Both the position numbers and the translations under genes were made by a program. 64,000 nucleotides of DNA, taken from the NCBI RefSeq assembly GCF_016725325.1, contig NZ_CP068083.1, positions 186,001 through 250,000 of the forward strand, written 5' to 3'. Source of the DNA: Sphingobacterium spiritivorum (GTDB lineage Bacteria > Bacteroidota > Bacteroidia > Sphingobacteriales > Sphingobacteriaceae). Under the pieces are notes generated by a model. It was not told where the DNA came from. It made no database searches and saw only the letters and a program-made list of their open reading frames with translations. Shown here in pieces: positions 35,907 to 45,646 of the stretch. How positions within the stretch are numbered: the first letter of the stretch is position 1; each line of letters begins with the position of its first letter.

Positions 35907-37355
35907 ATGAAAGCTTATATCATACTTTTACTAACAGTAATCTCCGCAGGATTTTCTACTTCATGTTCGAAATTCCTGGATGAGCCTTACGACAACAGGC
36001 TCGACCTGACTCAAGGGCTCGATATCCTCGAAGATGTACTGGTAAATGCATATCCCGAACGTCAGGATATGTTCACAGAAATATTAACAGACAATTACCA
36101 TCACTATGCCAATACTATGCAGGCAAACATGGGCGCACGTTATATCCCCTTATACCTCTGGAAGGATGAATATGAGGAAACGAATATTGCATCACCAGGA
36201 GCTGCATATGCACATTATTATAAAAAGATATACGATGCAAACTCGGTAATAGAAGAAGTAGCTAAAGCATCCGGAGACGAGACACAGAAGAAAGCTATAA
36301 AAGGAGAAGCTTTAATGATCCGGTCATATGCATATTTCTCGCTTGTGAATCTCTTTGGCATGCATTACAATACGACGACTTCAGCCACAGATCTGGGTGT
36401 ACCACTCGTGTTGGAAGTGCCTAAAGCTAATCGCCCTTTGTTTGATCGTGCAACAGTCAAACAGGTATACGATCAGATCGAAAATGACATGAATGAGGGA
36501 CTCGCTTTACTAAAAGAAGGTCGTGAATTTATGCCCAATACGCCGTATCGTTTCTCCATGGCCAGTATATATGCATTCTTTTCCAGAGTCAGTCTGTACA
36601 AAGGCAACTGGGATGATGTAATCAAATACAGCGACCTGGCTGTTGCAGAAAAGGGTGTAATTGTCCGTAAAATGAGCGATGACGTAAACCGTAAAAGAAC
36701 TACAAGCGAGCAGTACTGGGCACAGGAGATAATGAATCCCAGCATTCACCCCAGCTTGTTGCTGACCTCACAGAGCAGTCAGTTTTTATGTCGTCCTATC
36801 GGATATCGTCTGTGCGGATTTTATCTTGCACATGAAATCTTCTACAGCACGCCTAATTCAGATCTTCGATTTCAGTCCTTCAGTTCAGGAGGTACAGTTA
36901 TTGATAGTGTGGCTCTTGTTGTAAAATATGCCAATCAGCCTAATAACCCGAATGCAGCAGCTTCCAGATACGATTGCTTTACGATGGAAGAAGTACTATT
37001 AAACAGAGCTGAAGCTTATCTCAAGATTGCAAGTCCTAATATTACAAAAGCAATGCAGGACATAGAGGCCATCCGTAAGGAAAGAATCACGCCTTATACT
37101 GCTTTGCCTGTTCCGTCGACTACAGAGAATGCCTTAGCAACCGTATTGAAAGAAAGACGCATGGAACTAATCGGCCAGGGTTTCAGATGGTACGATATCA
37201 AACGTCTTGGATTACGTATCGAACACCGTCTGGTCAGGACATCGGCTGCACCGGATGTCGTATTGGAACGTAATGACAAAAGAACAGCTATACAGATTCC
37301 TATCAATGCCCGTGTAGGTAATCCTTCATTAGAGAATCAATTAAATCCGAGATAA
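35907..37355 (+). CDS. SusD/RagB-family outer-membrane lipoprotein (system F)
   Basis: The 482-residue lipoprotein (AGFSTSC, then SKFLDEPYDNRLDLTQGLDILEDVL) begins 11 bases after SusC. Family features are ALMIRSYAYFSLVNLFGMHYN in the TPR region, MEEVLLNRAEAYLKIASP, and LKERRMELIGQGFRWYDIKRLGLRI near the C-terminus. The C-terminal tail (IPINARVGNPSLENQLNPR) differs from the usual INPNLVQNPGY-type ending. It forms the extracellular lid of the adjacent SusC. Two bases separate its stop from the metallopeptidase start. Confidence 0.94.
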   Translation: MKAYIILLLTVISAGFSTSCSKFLDEPYDNRLDLTQGLDILEDVLVNAYPERQDMFTEILTDNYHHYANTMQANMGARYIPLYLWKDEYEETNIASPGAAYAHYYKKIYDANSVIEEVAKASGDETQKKAIKGEALMIRSYAYFSLVNLFGMHYNTTTSATDLGVPLVLEVPKANRPLFDRATVKQVYDQIENDMNEGLALLKEGREFMPNTPYRFSMASIYAFFSRVSLYKGNWDDVIKYSDLAVAEKGVIVRKMSDDVNRKRTTSEQYWAQEIMNPSIHPSLLLTSQSSQFLCRPIGYRLCGFYLAHEIFYSTPNSDLRFQSFSSGGTVIDSVALVVKYANQPNNPNAAASRYDCFTMEEVLLNRAEAYLKIASPNITKAMQDIEAIRKERITPYTALPVPSTTENALATVLKERRMELIGQGFRWYDIKRLGLRIEHRLVRTSAAPDVVLERNDKRTAIQIPINARVGNPSLENQLNPR

Positions 37356-37357
37356 TT

Positions 37358-38227
37358 ATGAAAAATACGATAACACTGCTGGTACTGTTTGCATTGCTCA
37401 CCTTTGCAGGTTGCGCTAAAGACAGTACCAAAATAGATCAGATCGACGAAACGACTGATTATTTCACAAAAAAAGAGAAAAAACCAAAATCTGCCTGGAA
37501 TGAACTGGATTATCTGGCAGATTCGATCCAAAAAGCCTATGGGGTAGAAATTATTTATGAATTTTCACCACGTACCATCACAGGAAGTACATTCTTTGTG
37601 CCGGCCAGATATGATTTGGCACTGGAATACACAAAAGTGATGCTGAACAAAATATGGCTCAAAACACTTAAAGAACGTTTTCCAAAGTTCTTTAACGGAG
37701 AGACTCCGATAGAATTTATCATTGTGGGAGGTTTTGTACACTTCAATGATATTACCTCTACAGGTACAGCTGCAGGAGCCGGACTTAACGGACAGTTTTA
37801 CAGATTAGGTATGGGTGGCGTCAACAATTTCAGCAAGACGAATAAAAGCTGGTTAAGATCACATATATCGACCTTATTTCACGAGCATGCACACCAGATA
37901 GATCACAAAGTAGGTCGCGGCTACATCTATGACCGTATCTCTCAGGGAGAATATTACGGACTTACTTACGGAAGCCGTAGTACAGCACAAGCTAATCTGG
38001 ATGGTTTCTTCACCCCATATGGCGGATATGCTCCGGAAGAAGATTTTGCAACCACTGTAGAAAATCTTACACTGAAACCTAAGAGTGAGATTCAGACTAT
38101 TGTAAGTAAAAATCCTAAGCTGGAAACCAAATATAAAATGGTATATCAGAAGTATCTGGATATGGGAATAGATCTGCATGAACTGCAACCTATATTAGAC
38201 TCACTCGTATATCAAGTTAACTATTAA
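37358..38227 (+). CDS. Putative zinc-binding metallopeptidase lipoprotein (PF15890-like)
   Basis: The 289-residue lipoprotein (TFAGC, Cys19) contains the zinc motif HEHAH (His175, Glu176, His179), followed by QIDHKVG and a downstream APEEDFATTVE segment that in this family probably supplies a further ligand. Family members accompany SusC/SusD pairs in Bacteroidota and are taken to be surface peptidases acting on proteins or glycoproteins. It lies two bases after SusD and 10 bases before a DUF4302 gene, a frequently recurring SusC-SusD-peptidase-DUF4302 order. The natural substrate is unknown. Confidence 0.85.
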   Translation: MKNTITLLVLFALLTFAGCAKDSTKIDQIDETTDYFTKKEKKPKSAWNELDYLADSIQKAYGVEIIYEFSPRTITGSTFFVPARYDLALEYTKVMLNKIWLKTLKERFPKFFNGETPIEFIIVGGFVHFNDITSTGTAAGAGLNGQFYRLGMGGVNNFSKTNKSWLRSHISTLFHEHAHQIDHKVGRGYIYDRISQGEYYGLTYGSRSTAQANLDGFFTPYGGYAPEEDFATTVENLTLKPKSEIQTIVSKNPKLETKYKMVYQKYLDMGIDLHELQPILDSLVYQVNY

Positions 38228-38237
38228 TAAGTACGTT

Positions 38238-39251
38238 ATGATTAAGAAATTATATATAATGGGTCTGGCGGTTATCGGGTTGCTTTCCTCTTGTGAGAAG
38301 GATACGATTACAAATTCCTACTTTGATGATAATCCGGAAAGAACAGCCAGACTGACACAAGAATTTAAACAGTCCATCCAGAATTCCAAAAACGGGTGGG
38401 TTATGATGGTCAAGTCAAGCCTGAGTAACAATGTCTATTCACCGGTTGTCCTCAAGTTTGATACGGTAACTAATAAAGTGAATATCACTACGGTATACGG
38501 ATATACAGATCCTGCTGATTCATACTTCAATATTTCTGCAGGTATCGGTAGTCCGCAGATTACGTTTACGACCGGATCGGTAATGACTTCATTCTTCCGA
38601 ATCGGAGCAATGGCTTCCGATATTACGGATCATGTATACAATGTCGTGAAAGTATCGGCCGATACACTGGAGATCCGGGGATACCGCAGCGGCCGTGTCT
38701 ATACCAAAGAAGGTGGTGTGATTTACAAAATGTTTAAAAGACCTGACAACTGGACCTGGGCGGATGCTGATCGTTATTTTGATCTTACAACTGCCACAGG
38801 CCGTACCGGATTGGTCAACAGAGATGGTGATCTGGTAGTCAAATATGCAGACGGCTCGCCAAGCAAAACGTTTTTATTCCGTATAGGCGTGTGGTCAGAT
38901 GCGCAGGTTGTTGCGTATCAGGCAAGGGATCCTTTTGTAACAAATATTTCAGCGAAAGGATTTTTACCAATGTATACTCCTTTAGTTGATTATTATGAGA
39001 AGATACCGGGATCAACGAATACAACTTTACTGAGATTCACCTGTATGTTTGGACAAAACGCATTTTCGTTTTATCCGTTCACATATAATACAAATACAAA
39101 CCAGAATGTTATAGCCTTCAAAGATAAAATCAAGACGCATTATCTGATTGCCAAAGAAGTCAGAAAAAACGGAAACAATGTAGACATTGATTTTGTTGCA
39201 TATGATCAGAAAGGTAATGAAGCTGTAACCGCAACATATACACTTCGGTAA
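38238..39251 (+). CDS. DUF4302-family lipoprotein
   Basis: The 337-residue lipoprotein has a lipobox GLLSSC and the DUF4302 opening DDNPERTARLTQEFKQSIQNSKNGWVMMVKSS, followed by a beta-rich body (VVLKFDTVTNKVNITTVYGYTDPADSYFNIS). No catalytic residues are apparent. DUF4302 proteins are surface-exposed components of SusCD loci and are assumed to bind the nutrient. It is the last gene of the system F cluster; a long stem and T8 tract follows 175 bases later. Confidence 0.8.
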   Translation: MIKKLYIMGLAVIGLLSSCEKDTITNSYFDDNPERTARLTQEFKQSIQNSKNGWVMMVKSSLSNNVYSPVVLKFDTVTNKVNITTVYGYTDPADSYFNISAGIGSPQITFTTGSVMTSFFRIGAMASDITDHVYNVVKVSADTLEIRGYRSGRVYTKEGGVIYKMFKRPDNWTWADADRYFDLTTATGRTGLVNRDGDLVVKYADGSPSKTFLFRIGVWSDAQVVAYQARDPFVTNISAKGFLPMYTPLVDYYEKIPGSTNTTLLRFTCMFGQNAFSFYPFTYNTNTNQNVIAFKDKIKTHYLIAKEVRKNGNNVDIDFVAYDQKGNEAVTATYTLR

Positions 39252-39283
39252 TAAAAATATTGTAACCTCAGATTATTAACCTC

Positions 39284-39433
39284 CGGGAGGGTGTCTTGAA
39301 GATATATGTCACGGTCTCTGAAAATCTGAAAAACAGAATTAAACCAGTCTAAAAGTAGTACAAGTAAGATTGCAAATTCCTTTTTTCAGACCAGACAGAT
39401 CAGTACATGTTTTTCAAACACCCTCTTTTTTTT
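39284..39433 (+). ncRNA. Long closing stem with T8 tail: structured RNA or 3'-UTR terminator
   Basis: GAGGGTGT-C-TTGAA (39287-39300) pairs with TTCAA-ACACCCTC (39413-39425): 13 bp with one bulged C, enclosing about 112 bases and followed by eight Ts. Inner segments can also pair (GGTCT with AGACC, ATATGT with ACATGT), giving one long irregular hairpin. This shape recalls 6S-type RNAs, but no promoter was found directly upstream, so a structured 3' UTR of the system F mRNA is equally possible. Confidence 0.35.
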
Positions 39434-39466
39434 AAAAACTTGTAGAAAAAAGACCGTCTCTCCAAC

Positions 39467-40279
39467 ATGAAGAAATTAGCATTAACCGGCATAATCCTGT
39501 TGTTATGTATATTCCTGAGTTGTAAACAGGATCGTCAGAAAGTAACTTTAGTATTTGACAACCCGCTCATAGATTCCTGCACAGTAGACATCTATCACTA
39601 TATCAGCGGAGAAAAACTGCACAGCACTTCTTTTACCAATTTGAGTGGCGAATGGGTACTCGACTCGTTACCTACGGATATGTATGTATTAAGTATTTCC
39701 TGGCAAAGAAGGTATATACCTCACCATATGTACAGATCGAGCCGTAATAAACAAGATCTGAATGAACAATTTATACTGACTAAAAATCTATATCTGAATC
39801 CGGAGCAGGAGACTACTTACAAAGTAAGCCTTCAACCTTCGCTCGACAGAGAAAAGATAGAACTGACACAACAGCCAACCATGCTGATCCTACCTAATAA
39901 TTGTAAAGATTGTGTCTTGTCAGAGAAGTATTGGCAGCTGTATGAAAACGATAAGCAGGCTAGAAAAAACCACGTAGATTCCTTGCAGAATAAAATGTCT
40001 GAGGCTGTAAATAATGCAGACTATACATATGCCGGAGAGCTCAACAAACAGATACAGGAAAAGAGCCAATCCCGCAGTAACAGTTCGATTATGGAGCAAA
40101 GTCTGAAGCAGATGGTACAGCAAAATAACGAAAGCCCTGTAACAACATTCTTTGTTTTCCATGAGTTATACCTTTACAGAGATTTTCCAGCATACAAGTC
40201 AAGCTTTGATAACCTTGCAGCAAATGCGAAGAATAGTAAATATTACAACATGATACGTAAACAGTATGAAAAACTGTAA
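39467..40279 (+). CDS. Hypothetical lipoprotein, DUF4369-like N-terminal region
   Basis: The 270-residue lipoprotein (LLCIFLSC signal) is not confidently assigned. Its N-terminal half (KVTLVFDNPLIDSCTVDIYHYISGEKLHSTSF, LSGEWVLDSLPTDMYVLSISW) resembles the beta-sandwich DUF4369 domain that precedes thioredoxin domains in Bacteroidota. Here the C-terminal half is helical and has no thioredoxin fold. A CKDC motif (NNCKDCVLSEKYW) sits in between. The position after system F could make it an accessory gene, but 215 bases and a probable terminator separate them. Confidence 0.55.
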   Translation: MKKLALTGIILLLCIFLSCKQDRQKVTLVFDNPLIDSCTVDIYHYISGEKLHSTSFTNLSGEWVLDSLPTDMYVLSISWQRRYIPHHMYRSSRNKQDLNEQFILTKNLYLNPEQETTYKVSLQPSLDREKIELTQQPTMLILPNNCKDCVLSEKYWQLYENDKQARKNHVDSLQNKMSEAVNNADYTYAGELNKQIQEKSQSRSNSSIMEQSLKQMVQQNNESPVTTFFVFHELYLYRDFPAYKSSFDNLAANAKNSKYYNMIRKQYEKL

Positions 40280-40283
40280 ATAT

Positions 40284-40312
40284 CAAAAAAGCCCAACCCT
40301 TTCGGGTTGAGC
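40284..40312 (-). terminator. Intrinsic terminator of the endoglycosidase operon
   Basis: On the minus strand GCTCAACCC and GGGTTGGGC (9 bp, loop GAAA, one G-U) are followed by six Ts at 40289-40284. It lies about 75 bases after the stop of the endoglycosidase gene and just past the end of the convergent lipoprotein gene. Confidence 0.8.
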
Positions 40313-40387
40313 CTAACTAACTAAACAATAAAACAATATATCCAAGAAAGCAATTAAATCTGACCGGAATAAAGAATTTATAATTCT

Positions 40388-41797
40388 TTACCAATCCTTT
40401 TTATATATCTTACCATCGAAGACAAGTTCTTCATCAAACAATGTTTTTGCAATATCACTCATTTGTCTTTGCTGTCTTTGAAAATTACTCCGATTCGGAT
40501 CCATCGCAAAGATCATATGTGCGCCATATCCTCCGTCGCGCAATCTTTTCAGATTAGCTGCAGTTGTATAATAACCTCTCGCAAATTCTTGTGAATACAG
40601 CGCCATTCCTTTTTTAGACATTCCGGGATAATTTCCGGAAAGATCGTATGATCCTCCGTAATCATGAAGGCCATAATCTACAAACTGTCCAGGCTGTACC
40701 CCGTCCACAGCATTAAAAGAACGGGTTGAACTGTATACATAAGCCAGCGTAAGTTTATTCGGCATTACCTTTTTTGTTTCATAAAAAAGTCTGGCTGCTG
40801 CATCAGAAGATGGATACACAAAACCGGGAGGTGGAGGATATATTTCTTTAGAATATTCATCATCAAAAAATACACCATCCAGATCATAAGCATCACATAC
40901 TGCTTTAAGCTCTTTTGCGAATTCACGCGCAGTATCATCAGATAAATTAGCGACACCTGCACGGTCATGATTCCCCAATATGCTGAGCACAACTTTAATA
41001 CCACGATCTTTCAGTGGTTTTAGGTATTTCATACGATTATCCAACAGGTGCTGCACATTCGGGTTGTGATATACATACACCTTACCTGTTTCCTCATTGT
41101 AGTTAATATTGGAAGAAAAAAGGATGACCATATCAATCAAGGGCTTACCACTGTCTTTTAATGTAAAACTCAAGTTATTCAATGGATTAGTATCATTTAC
41201 CTCCATACAACTGATAATTTCAATACCTGTAGATTTGGCTGCACTTGGAATCTTCGAAAGATCCTTAACGAAGACAAGGTAGTCTGATTCCTGTGCTGAC
41301 AGTAATGCATTCCCGCTATTTATAGTGGTTCTTACCGGAATAACATAGGATTCATCACTGCTTAGAGAAGCTCCGGTTTTCACCTGAACTTCTATTTGTG
41401 TGGACTTATTTTCACCCTTTGCGATTTGTAATACTCCATTATTACCCAATGTCAGTAACTCTTTTGGAAACAAGGCATGAGTTGTCCCATTTTGCTTATT
41501 ATAGTTATCCAATACAGCTTCATTATATGCAATAGATGCGGTGACAGCATCAGAAGCAGCTTTGGAAAGATTGAGTTGAAGTGTTGTCGTCCCGCTGTTT
41601 CGGAATTCGAGACTGCCTGTATTTATTTTGCCTTCTCCATTAGTAATAAATGCTAACGCATCTTTACTACTCTGGAAGCCCGCTTCATCAACTGTTGCCA
41701 CTTTGACCAGCTCCTGTTTACAGGAAGTCATCCCTCCTATCGTGATCAGAGATAAGATCACAAACAGACAGATTTTATTATAGCTGTGATTTTTCAT
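40388..41797 (-). CDS. GH18 endo-beta-N-acetylglucosaminidase (EndoF1/BT3987-like), lipoprotein
   Basis: The 469-residue lipoprotein (GGMTSC, Cys26) has an N-terminal BT_3987-type beta domain (DUF1735, about 30-180: TTTLQLNLSKAASDAVTASIAYN) and a GH18 barrel. The active-site segment is YDLDGVFFDDEYSKE, with the catalytic Asp312 and Glu314 pair as in EndoF1/EndoH (substrate-assisted cleavage of the chitobiose core of N-glycans). PPPPGFVYP after it also resembles EndoF1. It acts on the cell surface to release high-mannose or hybrid N-glycans, which the upstream SusC/SusD would import. It is the last gene of the operon. Confidence 0.9.
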   Translation of the reverse strand: MKNHSYNKICLFVILSLITIGGMTSCKQELVKVATVDEAGFQSSKDALAFITNGEGKINTGSLEFRNSGTTTLQLNLSKAASDAVTASIAYNEAVLDNYNKQNGTTHALFPKELLTLGNNGVLQIAKGENKSTQIEVQVKTGASLSSDESYVIPVRTTINSGNALLSAQESDYLVFVKDLSKIPSAAKSTGIEIISCMEVNDTNPLNNLSFTLKDSGKPLIDMVILFSSNINYNEETGKVYVYHNPNVQHLLDNRMKYLKPLKDRGIKVVLSILGNHDRAGVANLSDDTAREFAKELKAVCDAYDLDGVFFDDEYSKEIYPPPPGFVYPSSDAAARLFYETKKVMPNKLTLAYVYSSTRSFNAVDGVQPGQFVDYGLHDYGGSYDLSGNYPGMSKKGMALYSQEFARGYYTTAANLKRLRDGGYGAHMIFAMDPNRSNFQRQQRQMSDIAKTLFDEELVFDGKIYKKDW

Positions 41798-41824
41798 TAC
41801 CTTATAATTTTTAGATTAACAATT

Positions 41825-42976
41825 TTATTTTTTTGCCGGCAGGGATACGGGAGTCCATTTGATATCCTTACCTAATTTTGACGTCAGGTTATTACCATTT
41901 CCTGTATAATCCTGTACTGTATTTCCGGCTCCTTCATTACATTTCCAATAGGCTACCAAACCATTACTTTTGGGATCTACCTCATATGGACTACCGGCAA
42001 TTTCCTCTTCAGTGCGGACAACATTCCATATTCTGCATTCTGCAAATTCACCTGCAAAGAACCGGTCATCAGCATAAGACCGGCCTATATAGAATCCATC
42101 CTGTCCATTCACACCCAGCGAGATAGGTGCCAGTGATAATGTTCCTTCAGACTGGACTTTGCCATTTACGTATATTTTGATAGCTCTGCTCGTCCGGCTG
42201 TATGTAACTGCTATATGTACCCATTCATTTGAAGGCAATCCTTTATTGGAATCTCCTCCCGGAAAATTCCCTGAACTGGTAGCTACCTGAATCTGATTAG
42301 ATGGAAAACCGGCATCTCCAAGACGAATTAAAAAACGACCCTCAATACCCATTACAGAACTGATCATCCTGTCGTAATTACGGGCTCTGACCAGTGTTTC
42401 TATTGTAATCTCTGACAGATTATTGACCACTCCGGGATTAGCCCACTGGTTAATATGCAGATAGTTTTCTTCCAGATCTGCCACCACATTGATAAGTGCA
42501 GCACCTTTCAACACATAGTAAGTGGTGCGGGCACTTTGTAAAATATCGATATCTGCATTGGAAATAGTCACAGGCAATACATAGATCTGTTCGCGATCCA
42601 ACATATTTATTTTATCAAAGTAAACGGTCACATCATTAGATTTTACACTTCCGGCTGGAATCTGTGCAGATGCCTGAGGTAACCGGTAATTCTCTTTTGG
42701 CAACATGATCGCTTTATCGTAGTAGGCGGCATTATATTTCTCAACCAATGATGCATCTACATTATAGGCAATGTTAACATCTCTGGTCTCCGGTCTGGCT
42801 ATAGATGCCTGCAATTTACGCTCATCTGAAATCAACGTTGATTTGATAAGAAGATTTTCAACCTTAGGAACAGCATTAAATACATTGTTTGAGAAGATTT
42901 CTTCATTTTTACAACTGACAGCGAAAGTCAGGATTGAAAAAAGCGCTATCTGGATGTATATATATAAACTTTTCAT
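41825..42976 (-). CDS. DUF1735 plus LamG/concanavalin-like domain lipoprotein
   Basis: The 383-residue protein has a lipoprotein signal (LTFAVSC). The N-terminal half resembles the BT_3987-type DUF1735 domain (LIKSTLISDERKLQASIARPETRDVNIAYNVD). The C-terminal half is a LamG-type jelly roll (LHINQWANPGVVNNLSEITIETLVRAR, WVHIAVTYSRTSRAIKIYVNGKV, YIGRSYADDRFFAGEFAECRIWNVVRTEEEI, GLVAYWKCNEGAGNTVQDYTGNGNN). No catalytic residues are recognised. It is likely a surface glycan-binding protein. It lies 27 bases upstream of the endoglycosidase and 7 bases after the GH18-like protein. Confidence 0.85.
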   Translation of the reverse strand: MKSLYIYIQIALFSILTFAVSCKNEEIFSNNVFNAVPKVENLLIKSTLISDERKLQASIARPETRDVNIAYNVDASLVEKYNAAYYDKAIMLPKENYRLPQASAQIPAGSVKSNDVTVYFDKINMLDREQIYVLPVTISNADIDILQSARTTYYVLKGAALINVVADLEENYLHINQWANPGVVNNLSEITIETLVRARNYDRMISSVMGIEGRFLIRLGDAGFPSNQIQVATSSGNFPGGDSNKGLPSNEWVHIAVTYSRTSRAIKIYVNGKVQSEGTLSLAPISLGVNGQDGFYIGRSYADDRFFAGEFAECRIWNVVRTEEEIAGSPYEVDPKSNGLVAYWKCNEGAGNTVQDYTGNGNNLTSKLGKDIKWTPVSLPAKK

Positions 42977-42983
42977 ATTTTAA

Positions 42984-44039
42984 TCATTTAATTATAGACG
43001 GATTTAGAGTATAAATAGCCTCACGGGTGTACTGATATACTTTATAGGTATTAAAATAATCATTGTTCATATTGTATATACCCAGTCCCGAAACCGTATA
43101 TCCGCTATGTGTCGCTGCAGCCCAACCGGCAGTTACACCCAGCGCACGAGAACCATCCGAAAATATTCCGGTCTTGGTATCCGTTTTATCCAGAGAAACA
43201 GTAGAAGCTGTAACAATAAAACGATCTGTAGGTACACCTTCCACATTTGTCATAAGGATATTATATGACAACCTATCCTTACCCTTTACATCCAGATCAG
43301 GAAGTATTATATGTAAGCAGGAAGCAAGAATAGTTTTATCTGTCAGATTCTGCGGATATCCTTCAAATACAAGGACTTTACCTTTATTGGCATTATACCA
43401 CTTGCTAACAAGATCCATATAGATCTTTTCCCGTTTACTGTAAACCTCCTTATCACTGTCTGTCATATGTGCGGTACTTTTTCCTCTGTAGCCTGCTATA
43501 ATTCCGTCATATTTATACTTGTCGATTAATTGCAGAGTATACTGTAAAGTATCCGATAGATAGGTTTCAAAATCCTTTTCAGAACCGGTTAATTTACCAG
43601 CCTTTTTGAGTTCGTCCATTCGGAGATCATAAGCCAGTTTAGTACCGTCATAATCGAATCCGAAGATCACTTTTGTACCCTTTTCATTTCTAAGAGCATC
43701 CATCTGCTGCAATTCGCGATCTATCAGTTTATCGGGTGATTTCAACACCACAAAATCTACACTATCCGGTACATTTTCAATATGTTGCCCTCTGTTAATC
43801 GGTGTTTTCACATGATTATCAAACCAACCATAAATAACCTTATGCTTTGAATTCTTGTATGCTTTCAAATTAGCAAGATAAGCAGCATAGAGCTCAGGGT
43901 TTTGCGTCCTGATGTCCGGATCTTCTATTTTGACAGTCTCTGTTTCCGTCCATTTTTCACAGGAAACCAATATAAGGGTCAGTGCCCACAGACAACATGT
44001 GGCGAAGACCAGTCTTTTCAAATTAATTTTTCTTTTCAT
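42984..44039 (-). CDS. GH18-like surface glycan-binding lipoprotein without catalytic acid
   Basis: The 351-residue lipoprotein (LILVSC, Cys27) has the GH18 barrel layout (KVIYGWFDNHV, VDFVVLKSP, GTKVIFGFDYDG). At the active-site strand it reads YKYDGIIAGYRGKS, so the DxxDxDxE pattern keeps only the first Asp (Asp178) and the catalytic Glu position is Arg185. It therefore cannot hydrolyse by the GH18 mechanism and is best read as a binding protein, as for the BT3986-type proteins of Bacteroides N-glycan loci. It sits between SusD and the LamG protein. Confidence 0.85.
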   Translation of the reverse strand: MKRKINLKRLVFATCCLWALTLILVSCEKWTETETVKIEDPDIRTQNPELYAAYLANLKAYKNSKHKVIYGWFDNHVKTPINRGQHIENVPDSVDFVVLKSPDKLIDRELQQMDALRNEKGTKVIFGFDYDGTKLAYDLRMDELKKAGKLTGSEKDFETYLSDTLQYTLQLIDKYKYDGIIAGYRGKSTAHMTDSDKEVYSKREKIYMDLVSKWYNANKGKVLVFEGYPQNLTDKTILASCLHIILPDLDVKGKDRLSYNILMTNVEGVPTDRFIVTASTVSLDKTDTKTGIFSDGSRALGVTAGWAAATHSGYTVSGLGIYNMNNDYFNTYKVYQYTREAIYTLNPSIIK

Positions 44040-44051
44040 AATCCTCTTATA

Positions 44052-45635
44052 TTACTTTTTTGCCCACCATAAATCAGTTCCCATTTCATCCAATCCTTTC
44101 AGATACGAACTCACGGCATTTTGCACATTAGCAGCATTTTCGGTGTATTCGTCTTGTGGATAAGGAAGTCTGCGTGCCATACGTTGAGAGTTTACGCGTC
44201 CGCCACTGTTATTCTGTAAGACACTCATCAGTTTAGGATATCCCGTACGACGGTATTCCGTCCATGCTTCAATACCTAATGGGAAGTTTGCAATCCATTT
44301 TTGGGTAATAATACGTTCGAGATTCTGTTCCATATCAGATGCTGAATTCCATTTAATGGTAATCATACTGGTAGAACCGGTATTCGAAGATGCTCCTAAA
44401 GGATCTATATAAGATACTGGAACGCTTCTGCTGTCATCTATATATGCAGTTGCTCCCGCAGCACCCCATTGATTAAAGGACAGATTAATACCCGTTTTAT
44501 AGAACCCTTCTGCCGGAGTAGATCCTGTCATAGCTGCTGTACCCATGTTCCAGCCTCGCAGTGCTCCCTCAGCTCTTAAAAATGCTACCTCTGCAGCATT
44601 CATCCAGAGTACCTTATCTGTATTACCTACATTCATATTGGTATATCTCTTCACGTTTTCACCACTGGGAATAGAAATTCCAGAACGCAACCCTATATAT
44701 CCGTTTGTAATATTTCCGGTAAATGTGGATACGGTAAAATATTTTTCACGTCTAGGATCTTTGTATCCATTCATATAAGAAGTAATATCTGCCGAAATAC
44801 GGGAATCTCCATTGTTATATTCATACATCACTACCCTGAACGGATTTTTAGTAACAGGCTGTGCAAATGCATTATCATCATTTGAGACCATAGGACCTAT
44901 TTCATGCTGTACTGCTTCCTCAGCCTTAGTTTTTGCCAGCGTGGGGTTAGCAGACAGAATACGCATAGCCAGTCTTAACTTTAAGGAGTTTGCTAATTTG
45001 ACCCACTTAATCACATTTCCTCCAAAAACAATATCAGCCTTAGGTGTAAAATTCTCGGTACGGCGTAGTGTTAATACAGCAATCGCGGCATCCAGTTCAG
45101 CAAACATTTTCGTATAAACCTCTTCCTCGGAATCGTAAGGAGCATTCAATGCACCCTCCGCACCTATTTTTGAATATGGAATAGGGCCATATATACTGGA
45201 AACTCTTGAAATAGATAGTACCTTAATAATATCGGCTACCGCTGCAGGAATAGGATCCTGAGTCACACTTTTCACCTTTACATTCCGAATAAAAATATTT
45301 GGAATTACATCGTTGAACGGTACTCTAAGCCAGTTTTCTTCCGGATTATAGGTTGCAAAATTTTTGCCATTAAAGCCATTATTGGAGTCTGAAAGATACC
45401 CTCCGTAAGAACCGCCAAGCAGGCATTCGGTAAACTGGCAGGTATTTACATCCAATGGCACTACCCAGGCCTGCATACCTGTCAACGCTGAGGCAAGGAT
45501 ATAGCCATCGCGTTCTACTTCTTCCTGAGTCGAACCTTTCGGATCAGTATTGTACTTTTCAAAACTCTTGGTGCAGGATTGCAGAATCAGCATAGCACCA
45601 ATGAGATATATTGCGAGTGATTTATTAATTTTCAT
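44052..45635 (-). CDS. SusD-family lipoprotein (SusD-like_2 type) of the N-glycan locus
   Basis: The 527-residue lipoprotein (MLILQSC) opens with TKSFEKYNTDPKGSTQEEVERDG, the signature of the SusD-like_2 subgroup (PF12771). Further family segments are LSISRVSSIYGPIPYSKIG, KLANSLKLRLAMRILSANPTLAK, VLWMNAAEVAFLRAEGALRGW and IITQKWIANFPLGIEAWTEYRRTGYPKL. It lies 11 bases after SusC. In Bacteroides a SusD of this subgroup binds high-mannose glycans next to an endoglycosidase like the one encoded here. Confidence 0.92.
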   Translation of the reverse strand: MKINKSLAIYLIGAMLILQSCTKSFEKYNTDPKGSTQEEVERDGYILASALTGMQAWVVPLDVNTCQFTECLLGGSYGGYLSDSNNGFNGKNFATYNPEENWLRVPFNDVIPNIFIRNVKVKSVTQDPIPAAVADIIKVLSISRVSSIYGPIPYSKIGAEGALNAPYDSEEEVYTKMFAELDAAIAVLTLRRTENFTPKADIVFGGNVIKWVKLANSLKLRLAMRILSANPTLAKTKAEEAVQHEIGPMVSNDDNAFAQPVTKNPFRVVMYEYNNGDSRISADITSYMNGYKDPRREKYFTVSTFTGNITNGYIGLRSGISIPSGENVKRYTNMNVGNTDKVLWMNAAEVAFLRAEGALRGWNMGTAAMTGSTPAEGFYKTGINLSFNQWGAAGATAYIDDSRSVPVSYIDPLGASSNTGSTSMITIKWNSASDMEQNLERIITQKWIANFPLGIEAWTEYRRTGYPKLMSVLQNNSGGRVNSQRMARRLPYPQDEYTENAANVQNAVSSYLKGLDEMGTDLWWAKK

Positions 45636-45646
45636 ATCGATCTCTT

